A stretch of 64,000 nucleotides of DNA. Source: Sphingomonadales bacterium. GTDB taxonomy: Bacteria; Pseudomonadota; Alphaproteobacteria; Sphingomonadales; Sphingomonadaceae. The position numbers were made by a program, and so were the translations under genes. Positions within the stretch are counted from its first letter, which is position 1; every line of letters begins with the position of its first letter. The notes under the pieces are model-generated. The model did not search any database, was not told the origin of the DNA, and was given only the letters and a program-made list of their open reading frames with translations. Shown piece after piece: positions 29,517 to 37,915 of this stretch. The stretch is taken from contig JAAURJ010000001.1 in assembly GCA_012032285.1 (NCBI GenBank), positions 62,001 through 126,000 on the forward strand. The letters run 5' to 3'.

Positions 29517-29555
29517 TTGACGTTGCAGTGCAGCATGGATATATTGCACTGCAAC
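29517..29555 (+). promoter_or_regulatory. Phasin promoter with PhaR-like inverted repeat over the -10 region
   Basis: TTGACG (29517-29522), a 17-base spacer and TATATT (29540-29545) form a good promoter. GTTGCAGTGCA (29522-29532) and TGCACTGCAAC (29545-29555) are a perfect 11-base inverted repeat flanking the -10 box. This suits a repressor such as PhaR, which binds TGC-rich sites and autoregulates phasin genes. Confidence 0.72.
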
Positions 29556-29576
29556 ACAACAATGATGGTGCAATTA

Positions 29577-30296
29577 ATGACTGATATAAAAACCCAAGCA
29601 GAAAAAACAGCGGCCCCAAAAGCCGCCCCAAAATCTGTGAAAGTTACAAAGCCAGCCGTTAAAGCAAAATCGGCCCCGAAAAAGCCCTCTCCCAAGAAAG
29701 TCGTGGCTGAAAAACCGCTGTCTATGTCACCTACAAAAGCTGTTGAAACAGCCGCAGTGGTCGCCGCACAGCCGGTAAAGGAAAAGCTGGTTAGCAAAAT
29801 CGTCGCTGTTGAAGAAACCTTTAATATTAAGAGTGGAGTTGAAAAAATGACTAAGACCGCAGAAACAACAGCTGAAAAAGTAACGGCAACTGCAAAAGGC
29901 TTTTTTGCCGATATGCAGGTTCGCGCAACCGAAGCCGCTGAAAAAGGCAAGAAACTGGCCATGGACACCGTTGAATTCCAAAAAGCCAATTTCGCCGCTA
30001 TCGTAGAAGCTGGTAAAATTGTTGCCAAAGGCGCACAGGATATGGGCAAAACCAATGTTGAATTTGCCAAGGCGAATTTTGCCGACCTGCAAGCTGCTGT
30101 AAAAGAAATCGCTGCTGTGCGTTCGCCTACTGACTTCGTTAAGGTTCAAACCGAATTGACGAAAAAAGCTTTCGATACTGCTGTATCGCAAGGTTCAAAG
30201 AACACCGAAGCGGCTGTTAAACTTGCCAGCGAAATGTTCCAGCCGATTTCGAACCGCTTTGCGGTTGCAACCGACCTTTTCAAAAAAGCCGCTTAA
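29577..30296 (+). CDS. Phasin family protein (PHA granule-associated)
   Basis: Phasins coat PHA granules and control their number and size. The C-terminal half (about residues 100-239) is the phasin_2 domain: helical, with KANFAAIVEAGKIVAKGAQDMG and ASEMFQPISNRFAVATDLFKKAA. The N-terminal about 75 residues are unusual, with lysine-, alanine- and proline-rich repeats (PKAAPKSVKVTKPAVKAK) like histone H1 or the tail of PhaF. That suggests DNA or nucleoid contact. The ATG at 29577 is preferred; two nearby ATGs at 29562 and 29565 are alternatives. It is apparently monocistronic and ends in a strong terminator. Confidence 0.9.
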   Translation: MTDIKTQAEKTAAPKAAPKSVKVTKPAVKAKSAPKKPSPKKVVAEKPLSMSPTKAVETAAVVAAQPVKEKLVSKIVAVEETFNIKSGVEKMTKTAETTAEKVTATAKGFFADMQVRATEAAEKGKKLAMDTVEFQKANFAAIVEAGKIVAKGAQDMGKTNVEFAKANFADLQAAVKEIAAVRSPTDFVKVQTELTKKAFDTAVSQGSKNTEAAVKLASEMFQPISNRFAVATDLFKKAA

Positions 30297-30403
30297 TAGC
30301 CCGCTTTTTTTGAACACGCTGACCGGTTTGTAGCTAGCACCTGCCACCTCTCTCTCCTCCTCCCAGTGGTAGGAAGCAGTGGCATTCCGGTTAAGCCCAC
30401 AAA

Positions 30404-30440
30404 GAAACCGTCCTTTCCTTTTCTTGGAAAGGGCGGTTTC
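30404..30440 (+). terminator. Rho-independent terminator after the phasin gene
   Basis: GAAACCGTCCTTTCC pairs with GGAAAGGGCGGTTTC (one G-U pair) around a 7-base loop, followed by CTTGTTT. It lies about 110 bases after the phasin stop and before clpS. Confidence 0.8.
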
Positions 30441-30526
30441 CTTGTTTATAGCCGTCAATTTTTCGGTGCCCTGAAATTATGCTGAACGCTCTTGCGAGCG
30501 GGCGGCGCATATCCTATTTTGGCAAT

Positions 30527-30871
30527 ATGAATGCAGTAATGAACCAGAATGAGGATGATGGCGATAATGGCGGACGGCCCGGCGTCGGCCTCGCCACACG
30601 CACCCGGCCTAAAGCAAAAAAGCCAAGCCAATATAAAGTATTGTTGCTCAATGACGATTATACGCCGATGGAATTTGTCGTCCATGTGCTAAAAGCTTTT
30701 TTCCAAATGGATACCGATCAGGCAACACAGGTGATGCTCCACGTCCATCAAAAGGGCGTCGGTGTGTGCGGTATATTCCCCTATGAAATTGCCGAAACCA
30801 AAGTGACACAGGTAATGGATTTCGCCAAAAAGGCGCAGCACCCCCTGCAATGCACGCTGGAAAAGGCTTAG
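30527..30871 (+). CDS. clpS: ATP-dependent Clp protease adaptor ClpS
   Basis: ClpS delivers N-degron substrates to ClpA/ClpP. The 114-residue protein has the conserved [20 protein letters not shown] block, whose aspartates contact the N-terminal residue, then [16 protein letters not shown] and the terminal [10 protein letters not shown]. The N-terminal about 30 residues are variable and acidic, as usual. Starts at 30479, 30527 and 30539 are possible; 30527 (MNAVMNQNE) is chosen. clpA is not adjacent in the window. The stop lies inside a short repeat shared with 14251-14265. Confidence 0.93.
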   Translation: MNAVMNQNEDDGDNGGRPGVGLATRTRPKAKKPSQYKVLLLNDDYTPMEFVVHVLKAFFQMDTDQATQVMLHVHQKGVGVCGIFPYEIAETKVTQVMDFAKKAQHPLQCTLEKA

Positions 30872-30883
30872 GGTCAGGATCTA
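30869..30883. repeat. Short intergenic repeat TAGGGTCAGGATCTA (copy 2)
   Basis: It matches the reverse complement of 14251-14265 at 14 of 15 bases. It overlaps the clpS stop in the 18-base gap between convergent clpS and fructokinase genes. Confidence 0.6.
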
Positions 30884-30889
30884 GGCTGT

Positions 30890-31747
30890 TTAGACCTGAT
30901 TGGCGGCAAGCATCATTGCGCCTGTTATTCCGCTATCTTCGCCTAGGCCCGGCGCGGCAATATGGTGCCGTGCAGTACCGGGGAGATAGCCCCTATTCAG
31001 CAGCGCTGCCTGTTCCCGCACCCTTGCCAGCAAGCCCGGCGCCTTGCTAACCCCGCCGCCCAATATAATCATCTCAACCGCCGATATTGCGTATAAACTA
31101 TGGCAAAGTTGCGCCAGATAGGCGGCAACCCGGTTATGCGCTTCATGGCCAAGGGGTAAGTCAGATAAAGATGCGCCCCAACGCGCGATGATCGCAGGGC
31201 CGCTTGCCAAACCTTCCAGACAGTCGCCATGATGCGGGCATATCCCTTGAAAAGCGGTGTCGTCTGCGGCCCGGCGCGGAACAATATGGCCCATTTCCGG
31301 GTGCGCCGCGCCATGCACCGCCTGGCCATTGAGAACCAGCCCGCCGCCAATACCCGTGCCAACTGTTATATAGGCAAGCGAAGCGCAATTTTTGCCTGCG
31401 CCCAAATGATATTCGGCCAAAGCCGCGCCATTGACATCGGTATCAAATCCGCATGGCACGGCCAAATGCCGGGCAAAATATCCGGCGATGTCACAACCGG
31501 ACCAACCGGCTTTGGGCGTGTTGGTGATATGACCCCATGTAAGAGATGTGCGGTTCAAATCAGCAGGACCAAAGCTGGCAATGCCCAGCGCCTTTATGCC
31601 TCCTTGCCCTGTGAACCATTGAACCGCCTCTGCCAATGTTTCCTGTGGTGAGCGGGTAGGGATGACATGACGGGCATGAATGTTTTCCGGTGATGTCCCC
31701 ACCGCCAGCACAAATTTGGTCCCGCCTGTCTCAACCCCGCCAATCAT
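30890..31747 (-). CDS. ROK-family fructokinase
   Basis: The enzyme phosphorylates fructose to fructose-6-phosphate in the cytoplasm. The 285-residue product starts GGVETGGTKFVLAVG (phosphate loop), has the sugar-binding GFDTDVNGAALAEY and YITVGTGIGGGLV. The structural zinc motif of fructokinase-type ROK proteins is present as HPEMGH followed by CPHHGDC. This fits Zymomonas Frk and YdhR-like enzymes rather than glucokinases. Its start overlaps the GH68 stop (ATGA), so the two are translationally coupled: GH68 releases or transfers fructose and this kinase captures it. Confidence 0.92.
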   Translation of the reverse strand: MIGGVETGGTKFVLAVGTSPENIHARHVIPTRSPQETLAEAVQWFTGQGGIKALGIASFGPADLNRTSLTWGHITNTPKAGWSGCDIAGYFARHLAVPCGFDTDVNGAALAEYHLGAGKNCASLAYITVGTGIGGGLVLNGQAVHGAAHPEMGHIVPRRAADDTAFQGICPHHGDCLEGLASGPAIIARWGASLSDLPLGHEAHNRVAAYLAQLCHSLYAISAVEMIILGGGVSKAPGLLARVREQAALLNRGYLPGTARHHIAAPGLGEDSGITGAMMLAANQV

Positions 31748-32859
31748 GCGTATACCGGCTCGTCCAAGGTGCAGCGCTCCCCTGACAGTTTCAATCGCAG
31801 CAACGGCGCAGGCACACCGCCGAAATAATGATTGGCCCGGTCCCTATCCGCAGGCAGCTCCGCGCCCTTCAATCCCCAAAAATCAACGAAGCTCGATACC
31901 TGCAAATCGCCGGTCACACACCAGCTATAGCTTTGCATTGGTTCATCCAGCGGATTGCGCAGCACCAGACCACAGCCATTGAGCGGGCGGTATTCACCCA
32001 AAAGATTATCGGCGACCATCCCGTACAGCCCATTGGGGGCGTGCCGCAATTCAGGCGCAAATGTTGATCCCTGCGTCGCCCAGAAGGCATAATATAATCC
32101 ATCATAAAATACGATATGCGCCCGTTCCAATTCATTATTCACCCCGTCGGCATGGATTAACGGCGGGAGCAATTGCCAACCTTCCTCTTCTTTGCGGGCA
32201 ATACCCACCGCGCCATTATAATCGCTTTGCGCACCGGCAAGCGACCCAGTGAAAATCAGATATTCCCCGCCATCGGCAGGATCGCGGAAATAGGCGGGGT
32301 CGCGGAAAGCCTTTATCCTGCCCGCTTCGCCTTCATGCGCGTCGGCGGACATATAATAGGATGATGCGCCGGTGATCGAGGGGTGAGGCGCGCTCCAAAT
32401 AAGCGGCAAGCCGCCTTCATTCAAAGAACCATGTGTTTCGTATAATTGTTGCTGGTAACCGCCCGGGCGGGCGCTGGTTCCTGCGGCGGTGAAATACAGG
32501 CTGATCCGGTTGCCGTCGGTGACCGCACTGCCCGCCCATTCGCGTTCATAGGCAATGGTAAAGTCCGGCAAGACATCGCCCAGATCAGCCCAGCCATTTT
32601 CCCGCCGTTCAAGCCAGCGTATCTTCGCCTCAAAATGCCGCTTGGCAGGATCGCCCCTGTCCGGCGCACTCAGCGCCATCCAATATTCGCGTCCCGCGAT
32701 TTTGACAGGGATGCCATTTTGATCCTGCACCGGCCACATATCCCAATAGATACGGCTTTCCCAAAGTCCCGCGCGGTTAACATGGGTGATAGGCGGAATA
32801 ATCGCCGCACGGGATATATCAATCCGGCGCACATCATCATCGGTCCAGGCGGTGGTCAT
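31744..32859 (-). CDS. Glycoside hydrolase family 68 (levansucrase/invertase-type)
   Basis: GH68 enzymes cleave sucrose and transfer fructose to water or to fructan. Catalytic residues are visible: the nucleophile in YWDMWPV (about D40), the transition-state stabiliser in FRDPAYF (about D187) and the acid/base in NNELERAH (about E245). At 371 residues it matches the compact Gram-negative enzymes. No signal peptide is apparent, so it may act inside the cell on imported sucrose or be exported by another route, as proposed for Zymomonas levansucrase. It is flanked upstream by the TBDR (68-base gap) and overlaps the fructokinase gene. Confidence 0.92.
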   Translation of the reverse strand: MTTAWTDDDVRRIDISRAAIIPPITHVNRAGLWESRIYWDMWPVQDQNGIPVKIAGREYWMALSAPDRGDPAKRHFEAKIRWLERRENGWADLGDVLPDFTIAYEREWAGSAVTDGNRISLYFTAAGTSARPGGYQQQLYETHGSLNEGGLPLIWSAPHPSITGASSYYMSADAHEGEAGRIKAFRDPAYFRDPADGGEYLIFTGSLAGAQSDYNGAVGIARKEEEGWQLLPPLIHADGVNNELERAHIVFYDGLYYAFWATQGSTFAPELRHAPNGLYGMVADNLLGEYRPLNGCGLVLRNPLDEPMQSYSWCVTGDLQVSSFVDFWGLKGAELPADRDRANHYFGGVPAPLLRLKLSGERCTLDEPVYA

Positions 32860-32927
32860 GAACGCATCCTAACAATCTGGCCAAAAAGGAAAAGGGGCAG
32901 CGATGTCTCTCGCTGCCCCATGGAGGA

Positions 32928-35386
32928 TCAAAAATCAAACCGTATCGAAGCCGATAGGGTGCGGCCATTGATCGAACGGGCGCGAATGAAGTTATTCACC
33001 CCGCTGGTAATCGATCCTTCCTCTGCCTCAGTGATACCGGTGACGTTGAACAGATTATTGGCGTTCAGCGACAATTCGATTCTGTCTACCGGCCGGAAAT
33101 TCACAAAGGCGTTCACCTGTGTATAGCCCGGGAAGATCAGTTGATTGCTGTCTTGAGCAAAGGATTTGGTCGTCCCGACAATATTGAATCCTGTCCGCAC
33201 TTTATCAAAATCCAGCGCCGGGGTGACCTGATAAACCAGATCGGCCTGACGGCGGGGTGTATTGCCTTGATTGGCAGGAGTGATGTTATCCTTTGATATT
33301 TTCGCATCGGTCCATGTTGCCCCGGCACGCAAATCGAAAACGCCTGATCTGTAAGCCGTTTCGAGCTCTATCCCTTTGGCGGTATAGGTGCGGTCAAAGA
33401 AACGTTGCGATGTGGCTTCGAAATTCTGTTCTTCGGTCCGTGCGTAAAAACCAGTGACAAAAAGGCCGAAACCGCCACTGCGATATTTTATGCCCAGTTC
33501 ATATTGATTGACAAAGTCGATTGCATCGGCCTTGCGCACAGAACCATCGGGTTGCACCACGCCAAAGAGCAAGCGGTCGGCATTGGCTCGTCCGCCGCGG
33601 CTTGCGCGGCCAAAGATCGCCGCATCATGCTAACGCGGAAGTTTGCTCCGATCGACCAAGACAGATAGCTGACATCATAATTGATCGGGCTTCTGACAGC
33701 GGTGTTGATCAAGGAAACACTTTGTTCAACAGGTTGAATATTGCCATCGCCGTCGACATCAAAATCGGCGGCCTGAAGCGTGCCAGCATAGCTGCCCCGC
33801 GCCGACACATTATCATAGCGGACGCTGGCATCAAAAGTCAGCCTGTCAAAATCAAGACCAAGGGCCAGATAGGGCGCGTTAATATCATAGCTGGCATCAT
33901 AGCTACGCTGGCAACAATTGCCCCAGAAAGGTACGCCATAGGCATAAAGGCCATTGCGCGTCAGTGTATCGCCGCTGACCGGATCGACCACATCGACAAG
34001 CGCCGCATTATCGCCGCGCACCTCCAACAGAAAACTGTCCCAGGTCCAATCCATATCAATATTTTGACGCGCTTTATAGAAACCCGCAGTCAGCGAGGCA
34101 TTCCCCAATTCCTTGGTCAGTTTCAGATCATTGGTGAAGCCGCCAAAATCATTGATTTCCGTGTTGAACAAATGGGTCCGCATCAACAGGCCGTTGCTGT
34201 TGTTAAAGGCTTGCCCGGCGTTGGGGCCATTGGCATAGACCAGATCATAATTTCCGGCTGTGCCAGTGAGCAATTCCCCAACCGAATTGCCGATCCCGGC
34301 CGCGGCGCCAACCTCTGAGGGGAATGGCGAGACAAAACGGCCCGACACATCCGACCAGCGGAAGCGTTCCTCCAAAGTCAAGCCATCGGCAATTTCAAAA
34401 ACCGCCTCCAATCCGACTGTAGTGACCAGCGGGTGCATCCCGTCGGTTATATCGGTAACACGGCGATTATTATTGCCGTCCAGCCCGGCAGCGCTGGTGA
34501 AAAAAGCGCTGTGCGGCGTGTCTGATAAAATATCAAAATTGGCAAAGGATTGGAAATTCGGATCGCCATTCGATCCGGTCACCAGCATCGGCATGGGCAG
34601 ATAGCCAATCGCGCGGTCATTCAAATGCTTCGCGTAAATCCGCACATAACCGCCATCAAATTCCTGTGTTAAATTGGCCTTGATCTGATAGCCACTATTA
34701 CCATTGTAACCGGCGTTACGTGGCCCCTCCCCTTCGCGCCAGAAACCGCCAATGTTGAATCTGGTATTTTCGCCAATGCTGGCTCCATAATTAAAGTCCA
34801 GTCGGTAATCTTCATAATCCAGTCCAACACTGGCCAATATGGTGCCGCCTTCTTTGCTGCCATCTTTTGATATAAAGTTGATTACGCCGCCAGGCGAGTT
34901 GGACGCCAAGGTAGAGGCTGATCCGCCGCGCACCGCTTGGATCGAACTGACCGTTTGATCGGCCCGCAGGAATATGTCGGCATTACCAAAGGCGATATCG
35001 CCAAATTGCAAAACCGGCAATCCGTCTTCCTGAAGCTGCAGGAATTTGGCGCCACCGGAGGCTACGGGAAGGCCGCGAACAGCGATGTTGGCATTGCCAT
35101 CACCGCCCGTTGCCTCAGACCGTATGCCCGGAATTTGCCGGAAAATTTCCGCTGTCGTGCGCGGGGCCGCATCGGCAATGGCTTCGCTGTCCAGCGCACT
35201 CACCGACACCGACGATTCGAGTTTATTGGTTGGCCGCGGCGATGCGGTGACCACAATTTCGTCAAAGCCGAGCGCGTCGTCATTGGCGGCTTCTTCGCCT
35301 GCTACCGGCGCTGCGTCCTGCGCCCATGTAGGGGTAGCAATAGCGGGCAATAGGGCACCAAAGGCCAAAATATGGCGATATTTCAT
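32928..35386 (-). CDS. TonB-dependent receptor (sucrose/fructan locus), frame broken by one-base loss
   Basis: Joining 35386-33488 with 33572-32928 gives about 819 residues. A signal peptide (LAFGALLPAIATPTWAQD) is followed by a TonB box (FDEIVVTASPRPTNKLES), a plug (TTAEIFRQIPGIRSEATGG), a barrel and a terminal phenylalanine (ASIRFDF). The break lies at about 33625-33633: one extra base yields the conserved DAAIFGRASRGGRANADRLLFG. It faces the MFS gene across a spacer with two LacI operators and is followed by GH68 and fructokinase. The inferred cargo is sucrose or a related fructoside. If the frameshift is real, outer-membrane uptake in this locus would be lost. Confidence 0.88.
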
Positions 35387-35444
35387 CTAAATTCTCCCTC
35401 TCTATCACGTGAGATACGCGATTCTCGCAATATGCATAACCCCA

Positions 35445-35482
35445 TTGCAAACGTTTGCAACAGAAAAATGCAAACGTTTGCA
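35445..35482. promoter_or_regulatory. Two tandem LacI-family operators between TBDR and MFS genes
   Basis: TTGCAAACGTTTGCAA (35445-35460) and TGCAAACGTTTGCA (35469-35482) are perfect palindromes with the central CG of LacI/GalR operators. Their centres are 23 bases apart, about two helical turns. They sit between the divergent TBDR and MFS genes; the LacI protein at 36881 is the likely ligand-responsive repressor. Confidence 0.88.
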
Positions 35483-35553
35483 AATTTTTATTTTCTGTGC
35501 CAGTCATAGTGTATGAACGGGCGGGAGGCCCTTTGGCGAGAGAGGGAAATATA

Positions 35554-36879
35554 ATGCAGACCGGCACAAAGCCGCGGCTTTCGCTGCTGCGAATCATTGA
35601 AATGAATATCGGATTTTTCGGCCTACAATTCAGCTTTGGCCTGCAACAGGCGAATATGGGGCCAATATATGGGTTCCTTGGTGCAGACGAAGCGACCATG
35701 CCGCTTTTATGGCTGGCAGGTCCGATGACCGGCCTCATCATACAGCCGATTGTCGGCGCGATGAGCGACAGGACATATTCGCGCTTTGGCCGCCGCACCC
35801 CCTATTTCCTGATTGGCGCGATACTCTGTTCCATCTGCCTCTTCCTGATGCCCTATTCGGCGGAGTTATGGATAGCAGCGTCGCTGTTATGGATTTTGGA
35901 TGCGGGCAATAATATAACCATGGAACCCTATCGCGCCTATGTTGCCGACCGGCTGGAGCCGCAGCAGCGGTCGGTGGGTTTCCTGACCCAAAGCGCCTTT
36001 ACCGGGCTTGCGCAAACCCTATCTTATCTTGCGCCCACCTTGCTGACATCCATCTTTGCCAAGGATATGATCGACGCCAATGGTATTCCGCATATCGTTC
36101 GCATCGCCTTCATCATCGGCGCGATCTTGTCGATCAGCACTATTGTCTGGTCAATATGGCGCGTCCCGGAATTACCGCTAAGCGATGCAGAACAGGCCGA
36201 GCTTATGGCCAAACCGATGACAGTGAAGGCGACATTTGGCGAGATTTTAAGCGCTATGCACGATATGCCCCGCCCCATGCGGCAGCTCGCGCTTGCCATG
36301 CTATGCCAATGGTATGCCATGTTCGCATATTGGCAATATATCACCTTTTCAGTCGGCCGGTCGATTTACAATACAAGCGATAAAAGCAGCGCCGCTTTTT
36401 TGGATGCGACCTTAACCACACAACAGGCCGGTGCGCTTTATAATTTCATCGCTTTTTTAGGGGCTTTACTGCTTATGCCAATCGTTACGCGGCTGGGCGC
36501 ACGGGTGGTCCATGCCTTTTGTCTGACTGCGTCGGGTGCCGCGATGCTGATGATACCGGGGGCAGAAACACCCATGGCGCTGTTCCTGTTAATGGGCGGG
36601 ATTGGCATTGGTTGGGCCGGGATGATGGGCAATACTTATGTTATGCTGGCCGATTCTATTCCGCCTGAACGCAATGGCATCTATATGGGGATATTCAATA
36701 TGTTCATTGTGATTCCCATGCTGATTCAGACGCTGACCATGCCGCTTATCTATAAACCGCTTCTTGGCGGCGATCCGCGCAATGTGTTGCTGATGGCTGG
36801 GATATTGATGATTGCAGGCGCAGCGGCGACATTGTTTGTTGATGCCGGGCACCGCGTGCGCGCGGCACAGGAGGAATAG
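35554..36879 (+). CDS. MFS sugar transporter (sucrose-type, SLC45/GPH-like)
   Basis: A 441-residue, 12-helix inner-membrane carrier. The N-terminal SFGLQQANMGPIYGFLGA and the loop GAMSDRTYSRFGRRTPYFLIG (D-R/K-x-G-R-R) match sucrose and maltose proton symporters of the SUT-like group common in alphaproteobacteria. GAGAGGG precedes the ATG at 35554. It is divergent from the TBDR with shared operators, and the LacI gene follows 1 base after its stop. Sucrose is the inferred substrate, given GH68 and fructokinase; maltose or isomaltose is possible because of the GH31 and GH13 genes. Confidence 0.9.
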   Translation: MQTGTKPRLSLLRIIEMNIGFFGLQFSFGLQQANMGPIYGFLGADEATMPLLWLAGPMTGLIIQPIVGAMSDRTYSRFGRRTPYFLIGAILCSICLFLMPYSAELWIAASLLWILDAGNNITMEPYRAYVADRLEPQQRSVGFLTQSAFTGLAQTLSYLAPTLLTSIFAKDMIDANGIPHIVRIAFIIGAILSISTIVWSIWRVPELPLSDAEQAELMAKPMTVKATFGEILSAMHDMPRPMRQLALAMLCQWYAMFAYWQYITFSVGRSIYNTSDKSSAAFLDATLTTQQAGALYNFIAFLGALLLMPIVTRLGARVVHAFCLTASGAAMLMIPGAETPMALFLLMGGIGIGWAGMMGNTYVMLADSIPPERNGIYMGIFNMFIVIPMLIQTLTMPLIYKPLLGGDPRNVLLMAGILMIAGAAATLFVDAGHRVRAAQEE

Positions 36880-36880
36880 C

Positions 36881-37915
36881 ATGAGCGGTGACGAAAAATC
36901 GGTAAGACCGGGCATTGCGCCGGTTCGCACGATAACCGATCTCGCGCTGCTCGCCGGGGTATCCCCCGGAACGGTTTCAAGAGCGCTAGCGGGTAAAAGC
37001 CTGGTCAATGCAAAAACCCGCGAGCGCATTCAGAAACTGGCCCGCAAACATGGTTTCCAGCTCAATCAAATGGCCAGCAATTTACGGCGGCAACGCACCG
37101 GCGTGGTTGGTGTTGCCATTCCGCTGGGCCATGACCGGCGGCAACAGATTTCGGATGGCTTCTTTATGACGCTGCTTGGATATTTGGCCGACGAGCTTAC
37201 CGAAAGAGGCTATGATCTGATGCTGCGCCGGGTGATCCCGGATCAAGATGGCGACTGGCTCGACCGGTTTATCGGTTCGGGCATGACCGACGGCTTGATC
37301 ATCATCGGACAATCAGACCAGTTTGACCGGATAGAAGATGTCGCCGACGGCTATTTGCCGATGGTGGTATGGGGCAATCATCAAGAGGGGCAACGCCATT
37401 GCGTCGTGGGTACCAATAACCGGCTGGGCGGAAAACTCGCCGCTGAACGGCTGATTGCGGCTGGAGCAACCAATATCGCATTTTTGGGGGATACCGATCC
37501 GATTGAATTTGCCGCTCGTTTTGCAGGGGCGCAGGAAGTGGCGTCGAAAATGAACGTTCCGATTGCGGCGCTATCCACCCATTTATCGCCCGACCGCACC
37601 GCCCGGGAAGTATCGGCCCATATCGCAAGATTTGGCGGACGCATTGACGGCATATTTGCTGCATCCGATATGATCGGTATCGCCTGTCTGAAGGAGCTGC
37701 GCGACCGGGCAATTTCAGTACCCGGCCAAATTCGCGTTATTGGTTTTGACGACTTGCCGATTGCAGAGCAGACCGTCCCGCCGCTCACCACCATCCATCA
37801 GGATATTTCGGCAGGGGCGCGGGCGCTGGTTGACCTGTTGATGCGGCGCATGGCGGGTGAGGATACCGAAAGCCTTGTACTGCCGCCGCATCTGATCGTA
37901 CGCGGAACAGCTTAA
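36881..37915 (+). CDS. LacI-family transcriptional regulator of the sucrose/glucan locus
   Basis: A 344-residue repressor. The helix-turn-helix is TITDLALLAGVSPGTVSRALAGKSLVNAKTRERI, and the hinge helix follows (NQMASNLRRQRTGVVGV). The periplasmic-binding-protein-like sensor domain includes IDGIFAASDMIGIACL and RVIGFDDLPIAEQTVPPLTTI. GGAGGA at the end of the MFS gene serves as its ribosome site. It most likely binds the GCAAACGTTTGC sites at 35445-35482. The 3' end overlaps the convergent GH31 gene by 4 bases. Confidence 0.93.
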   Translation: MSGDEKSVRPGIAPVRTITDLALLAGVSPGTVSRALAGKSLVNAKTRERIQKLARKHGFQLNQMASNLRRQRTGVVGVAIPLGHDRRQQISDGFFMTLLGYLADELTERGYDLMLRRVIPDQDGDWLDRFIGSGMTDGLIIIGQSDQFDRIEDVADGYLPMVVWGNHQEGQRHCVVGTNNRLGGKLAAERLIAAGATNIAFLGDTDPIEFAARFAGAQEVASKMNVPIAALSTHLSPDRTAREVSAHIARFGGRIDGIFAASDMIGIACLKELRDRAISVPGQIRVIGFDDLPIAEQTVPPLTTIHQDISAGARALVDLLMRRMAGEDTESLVLPPHLIVRGTA

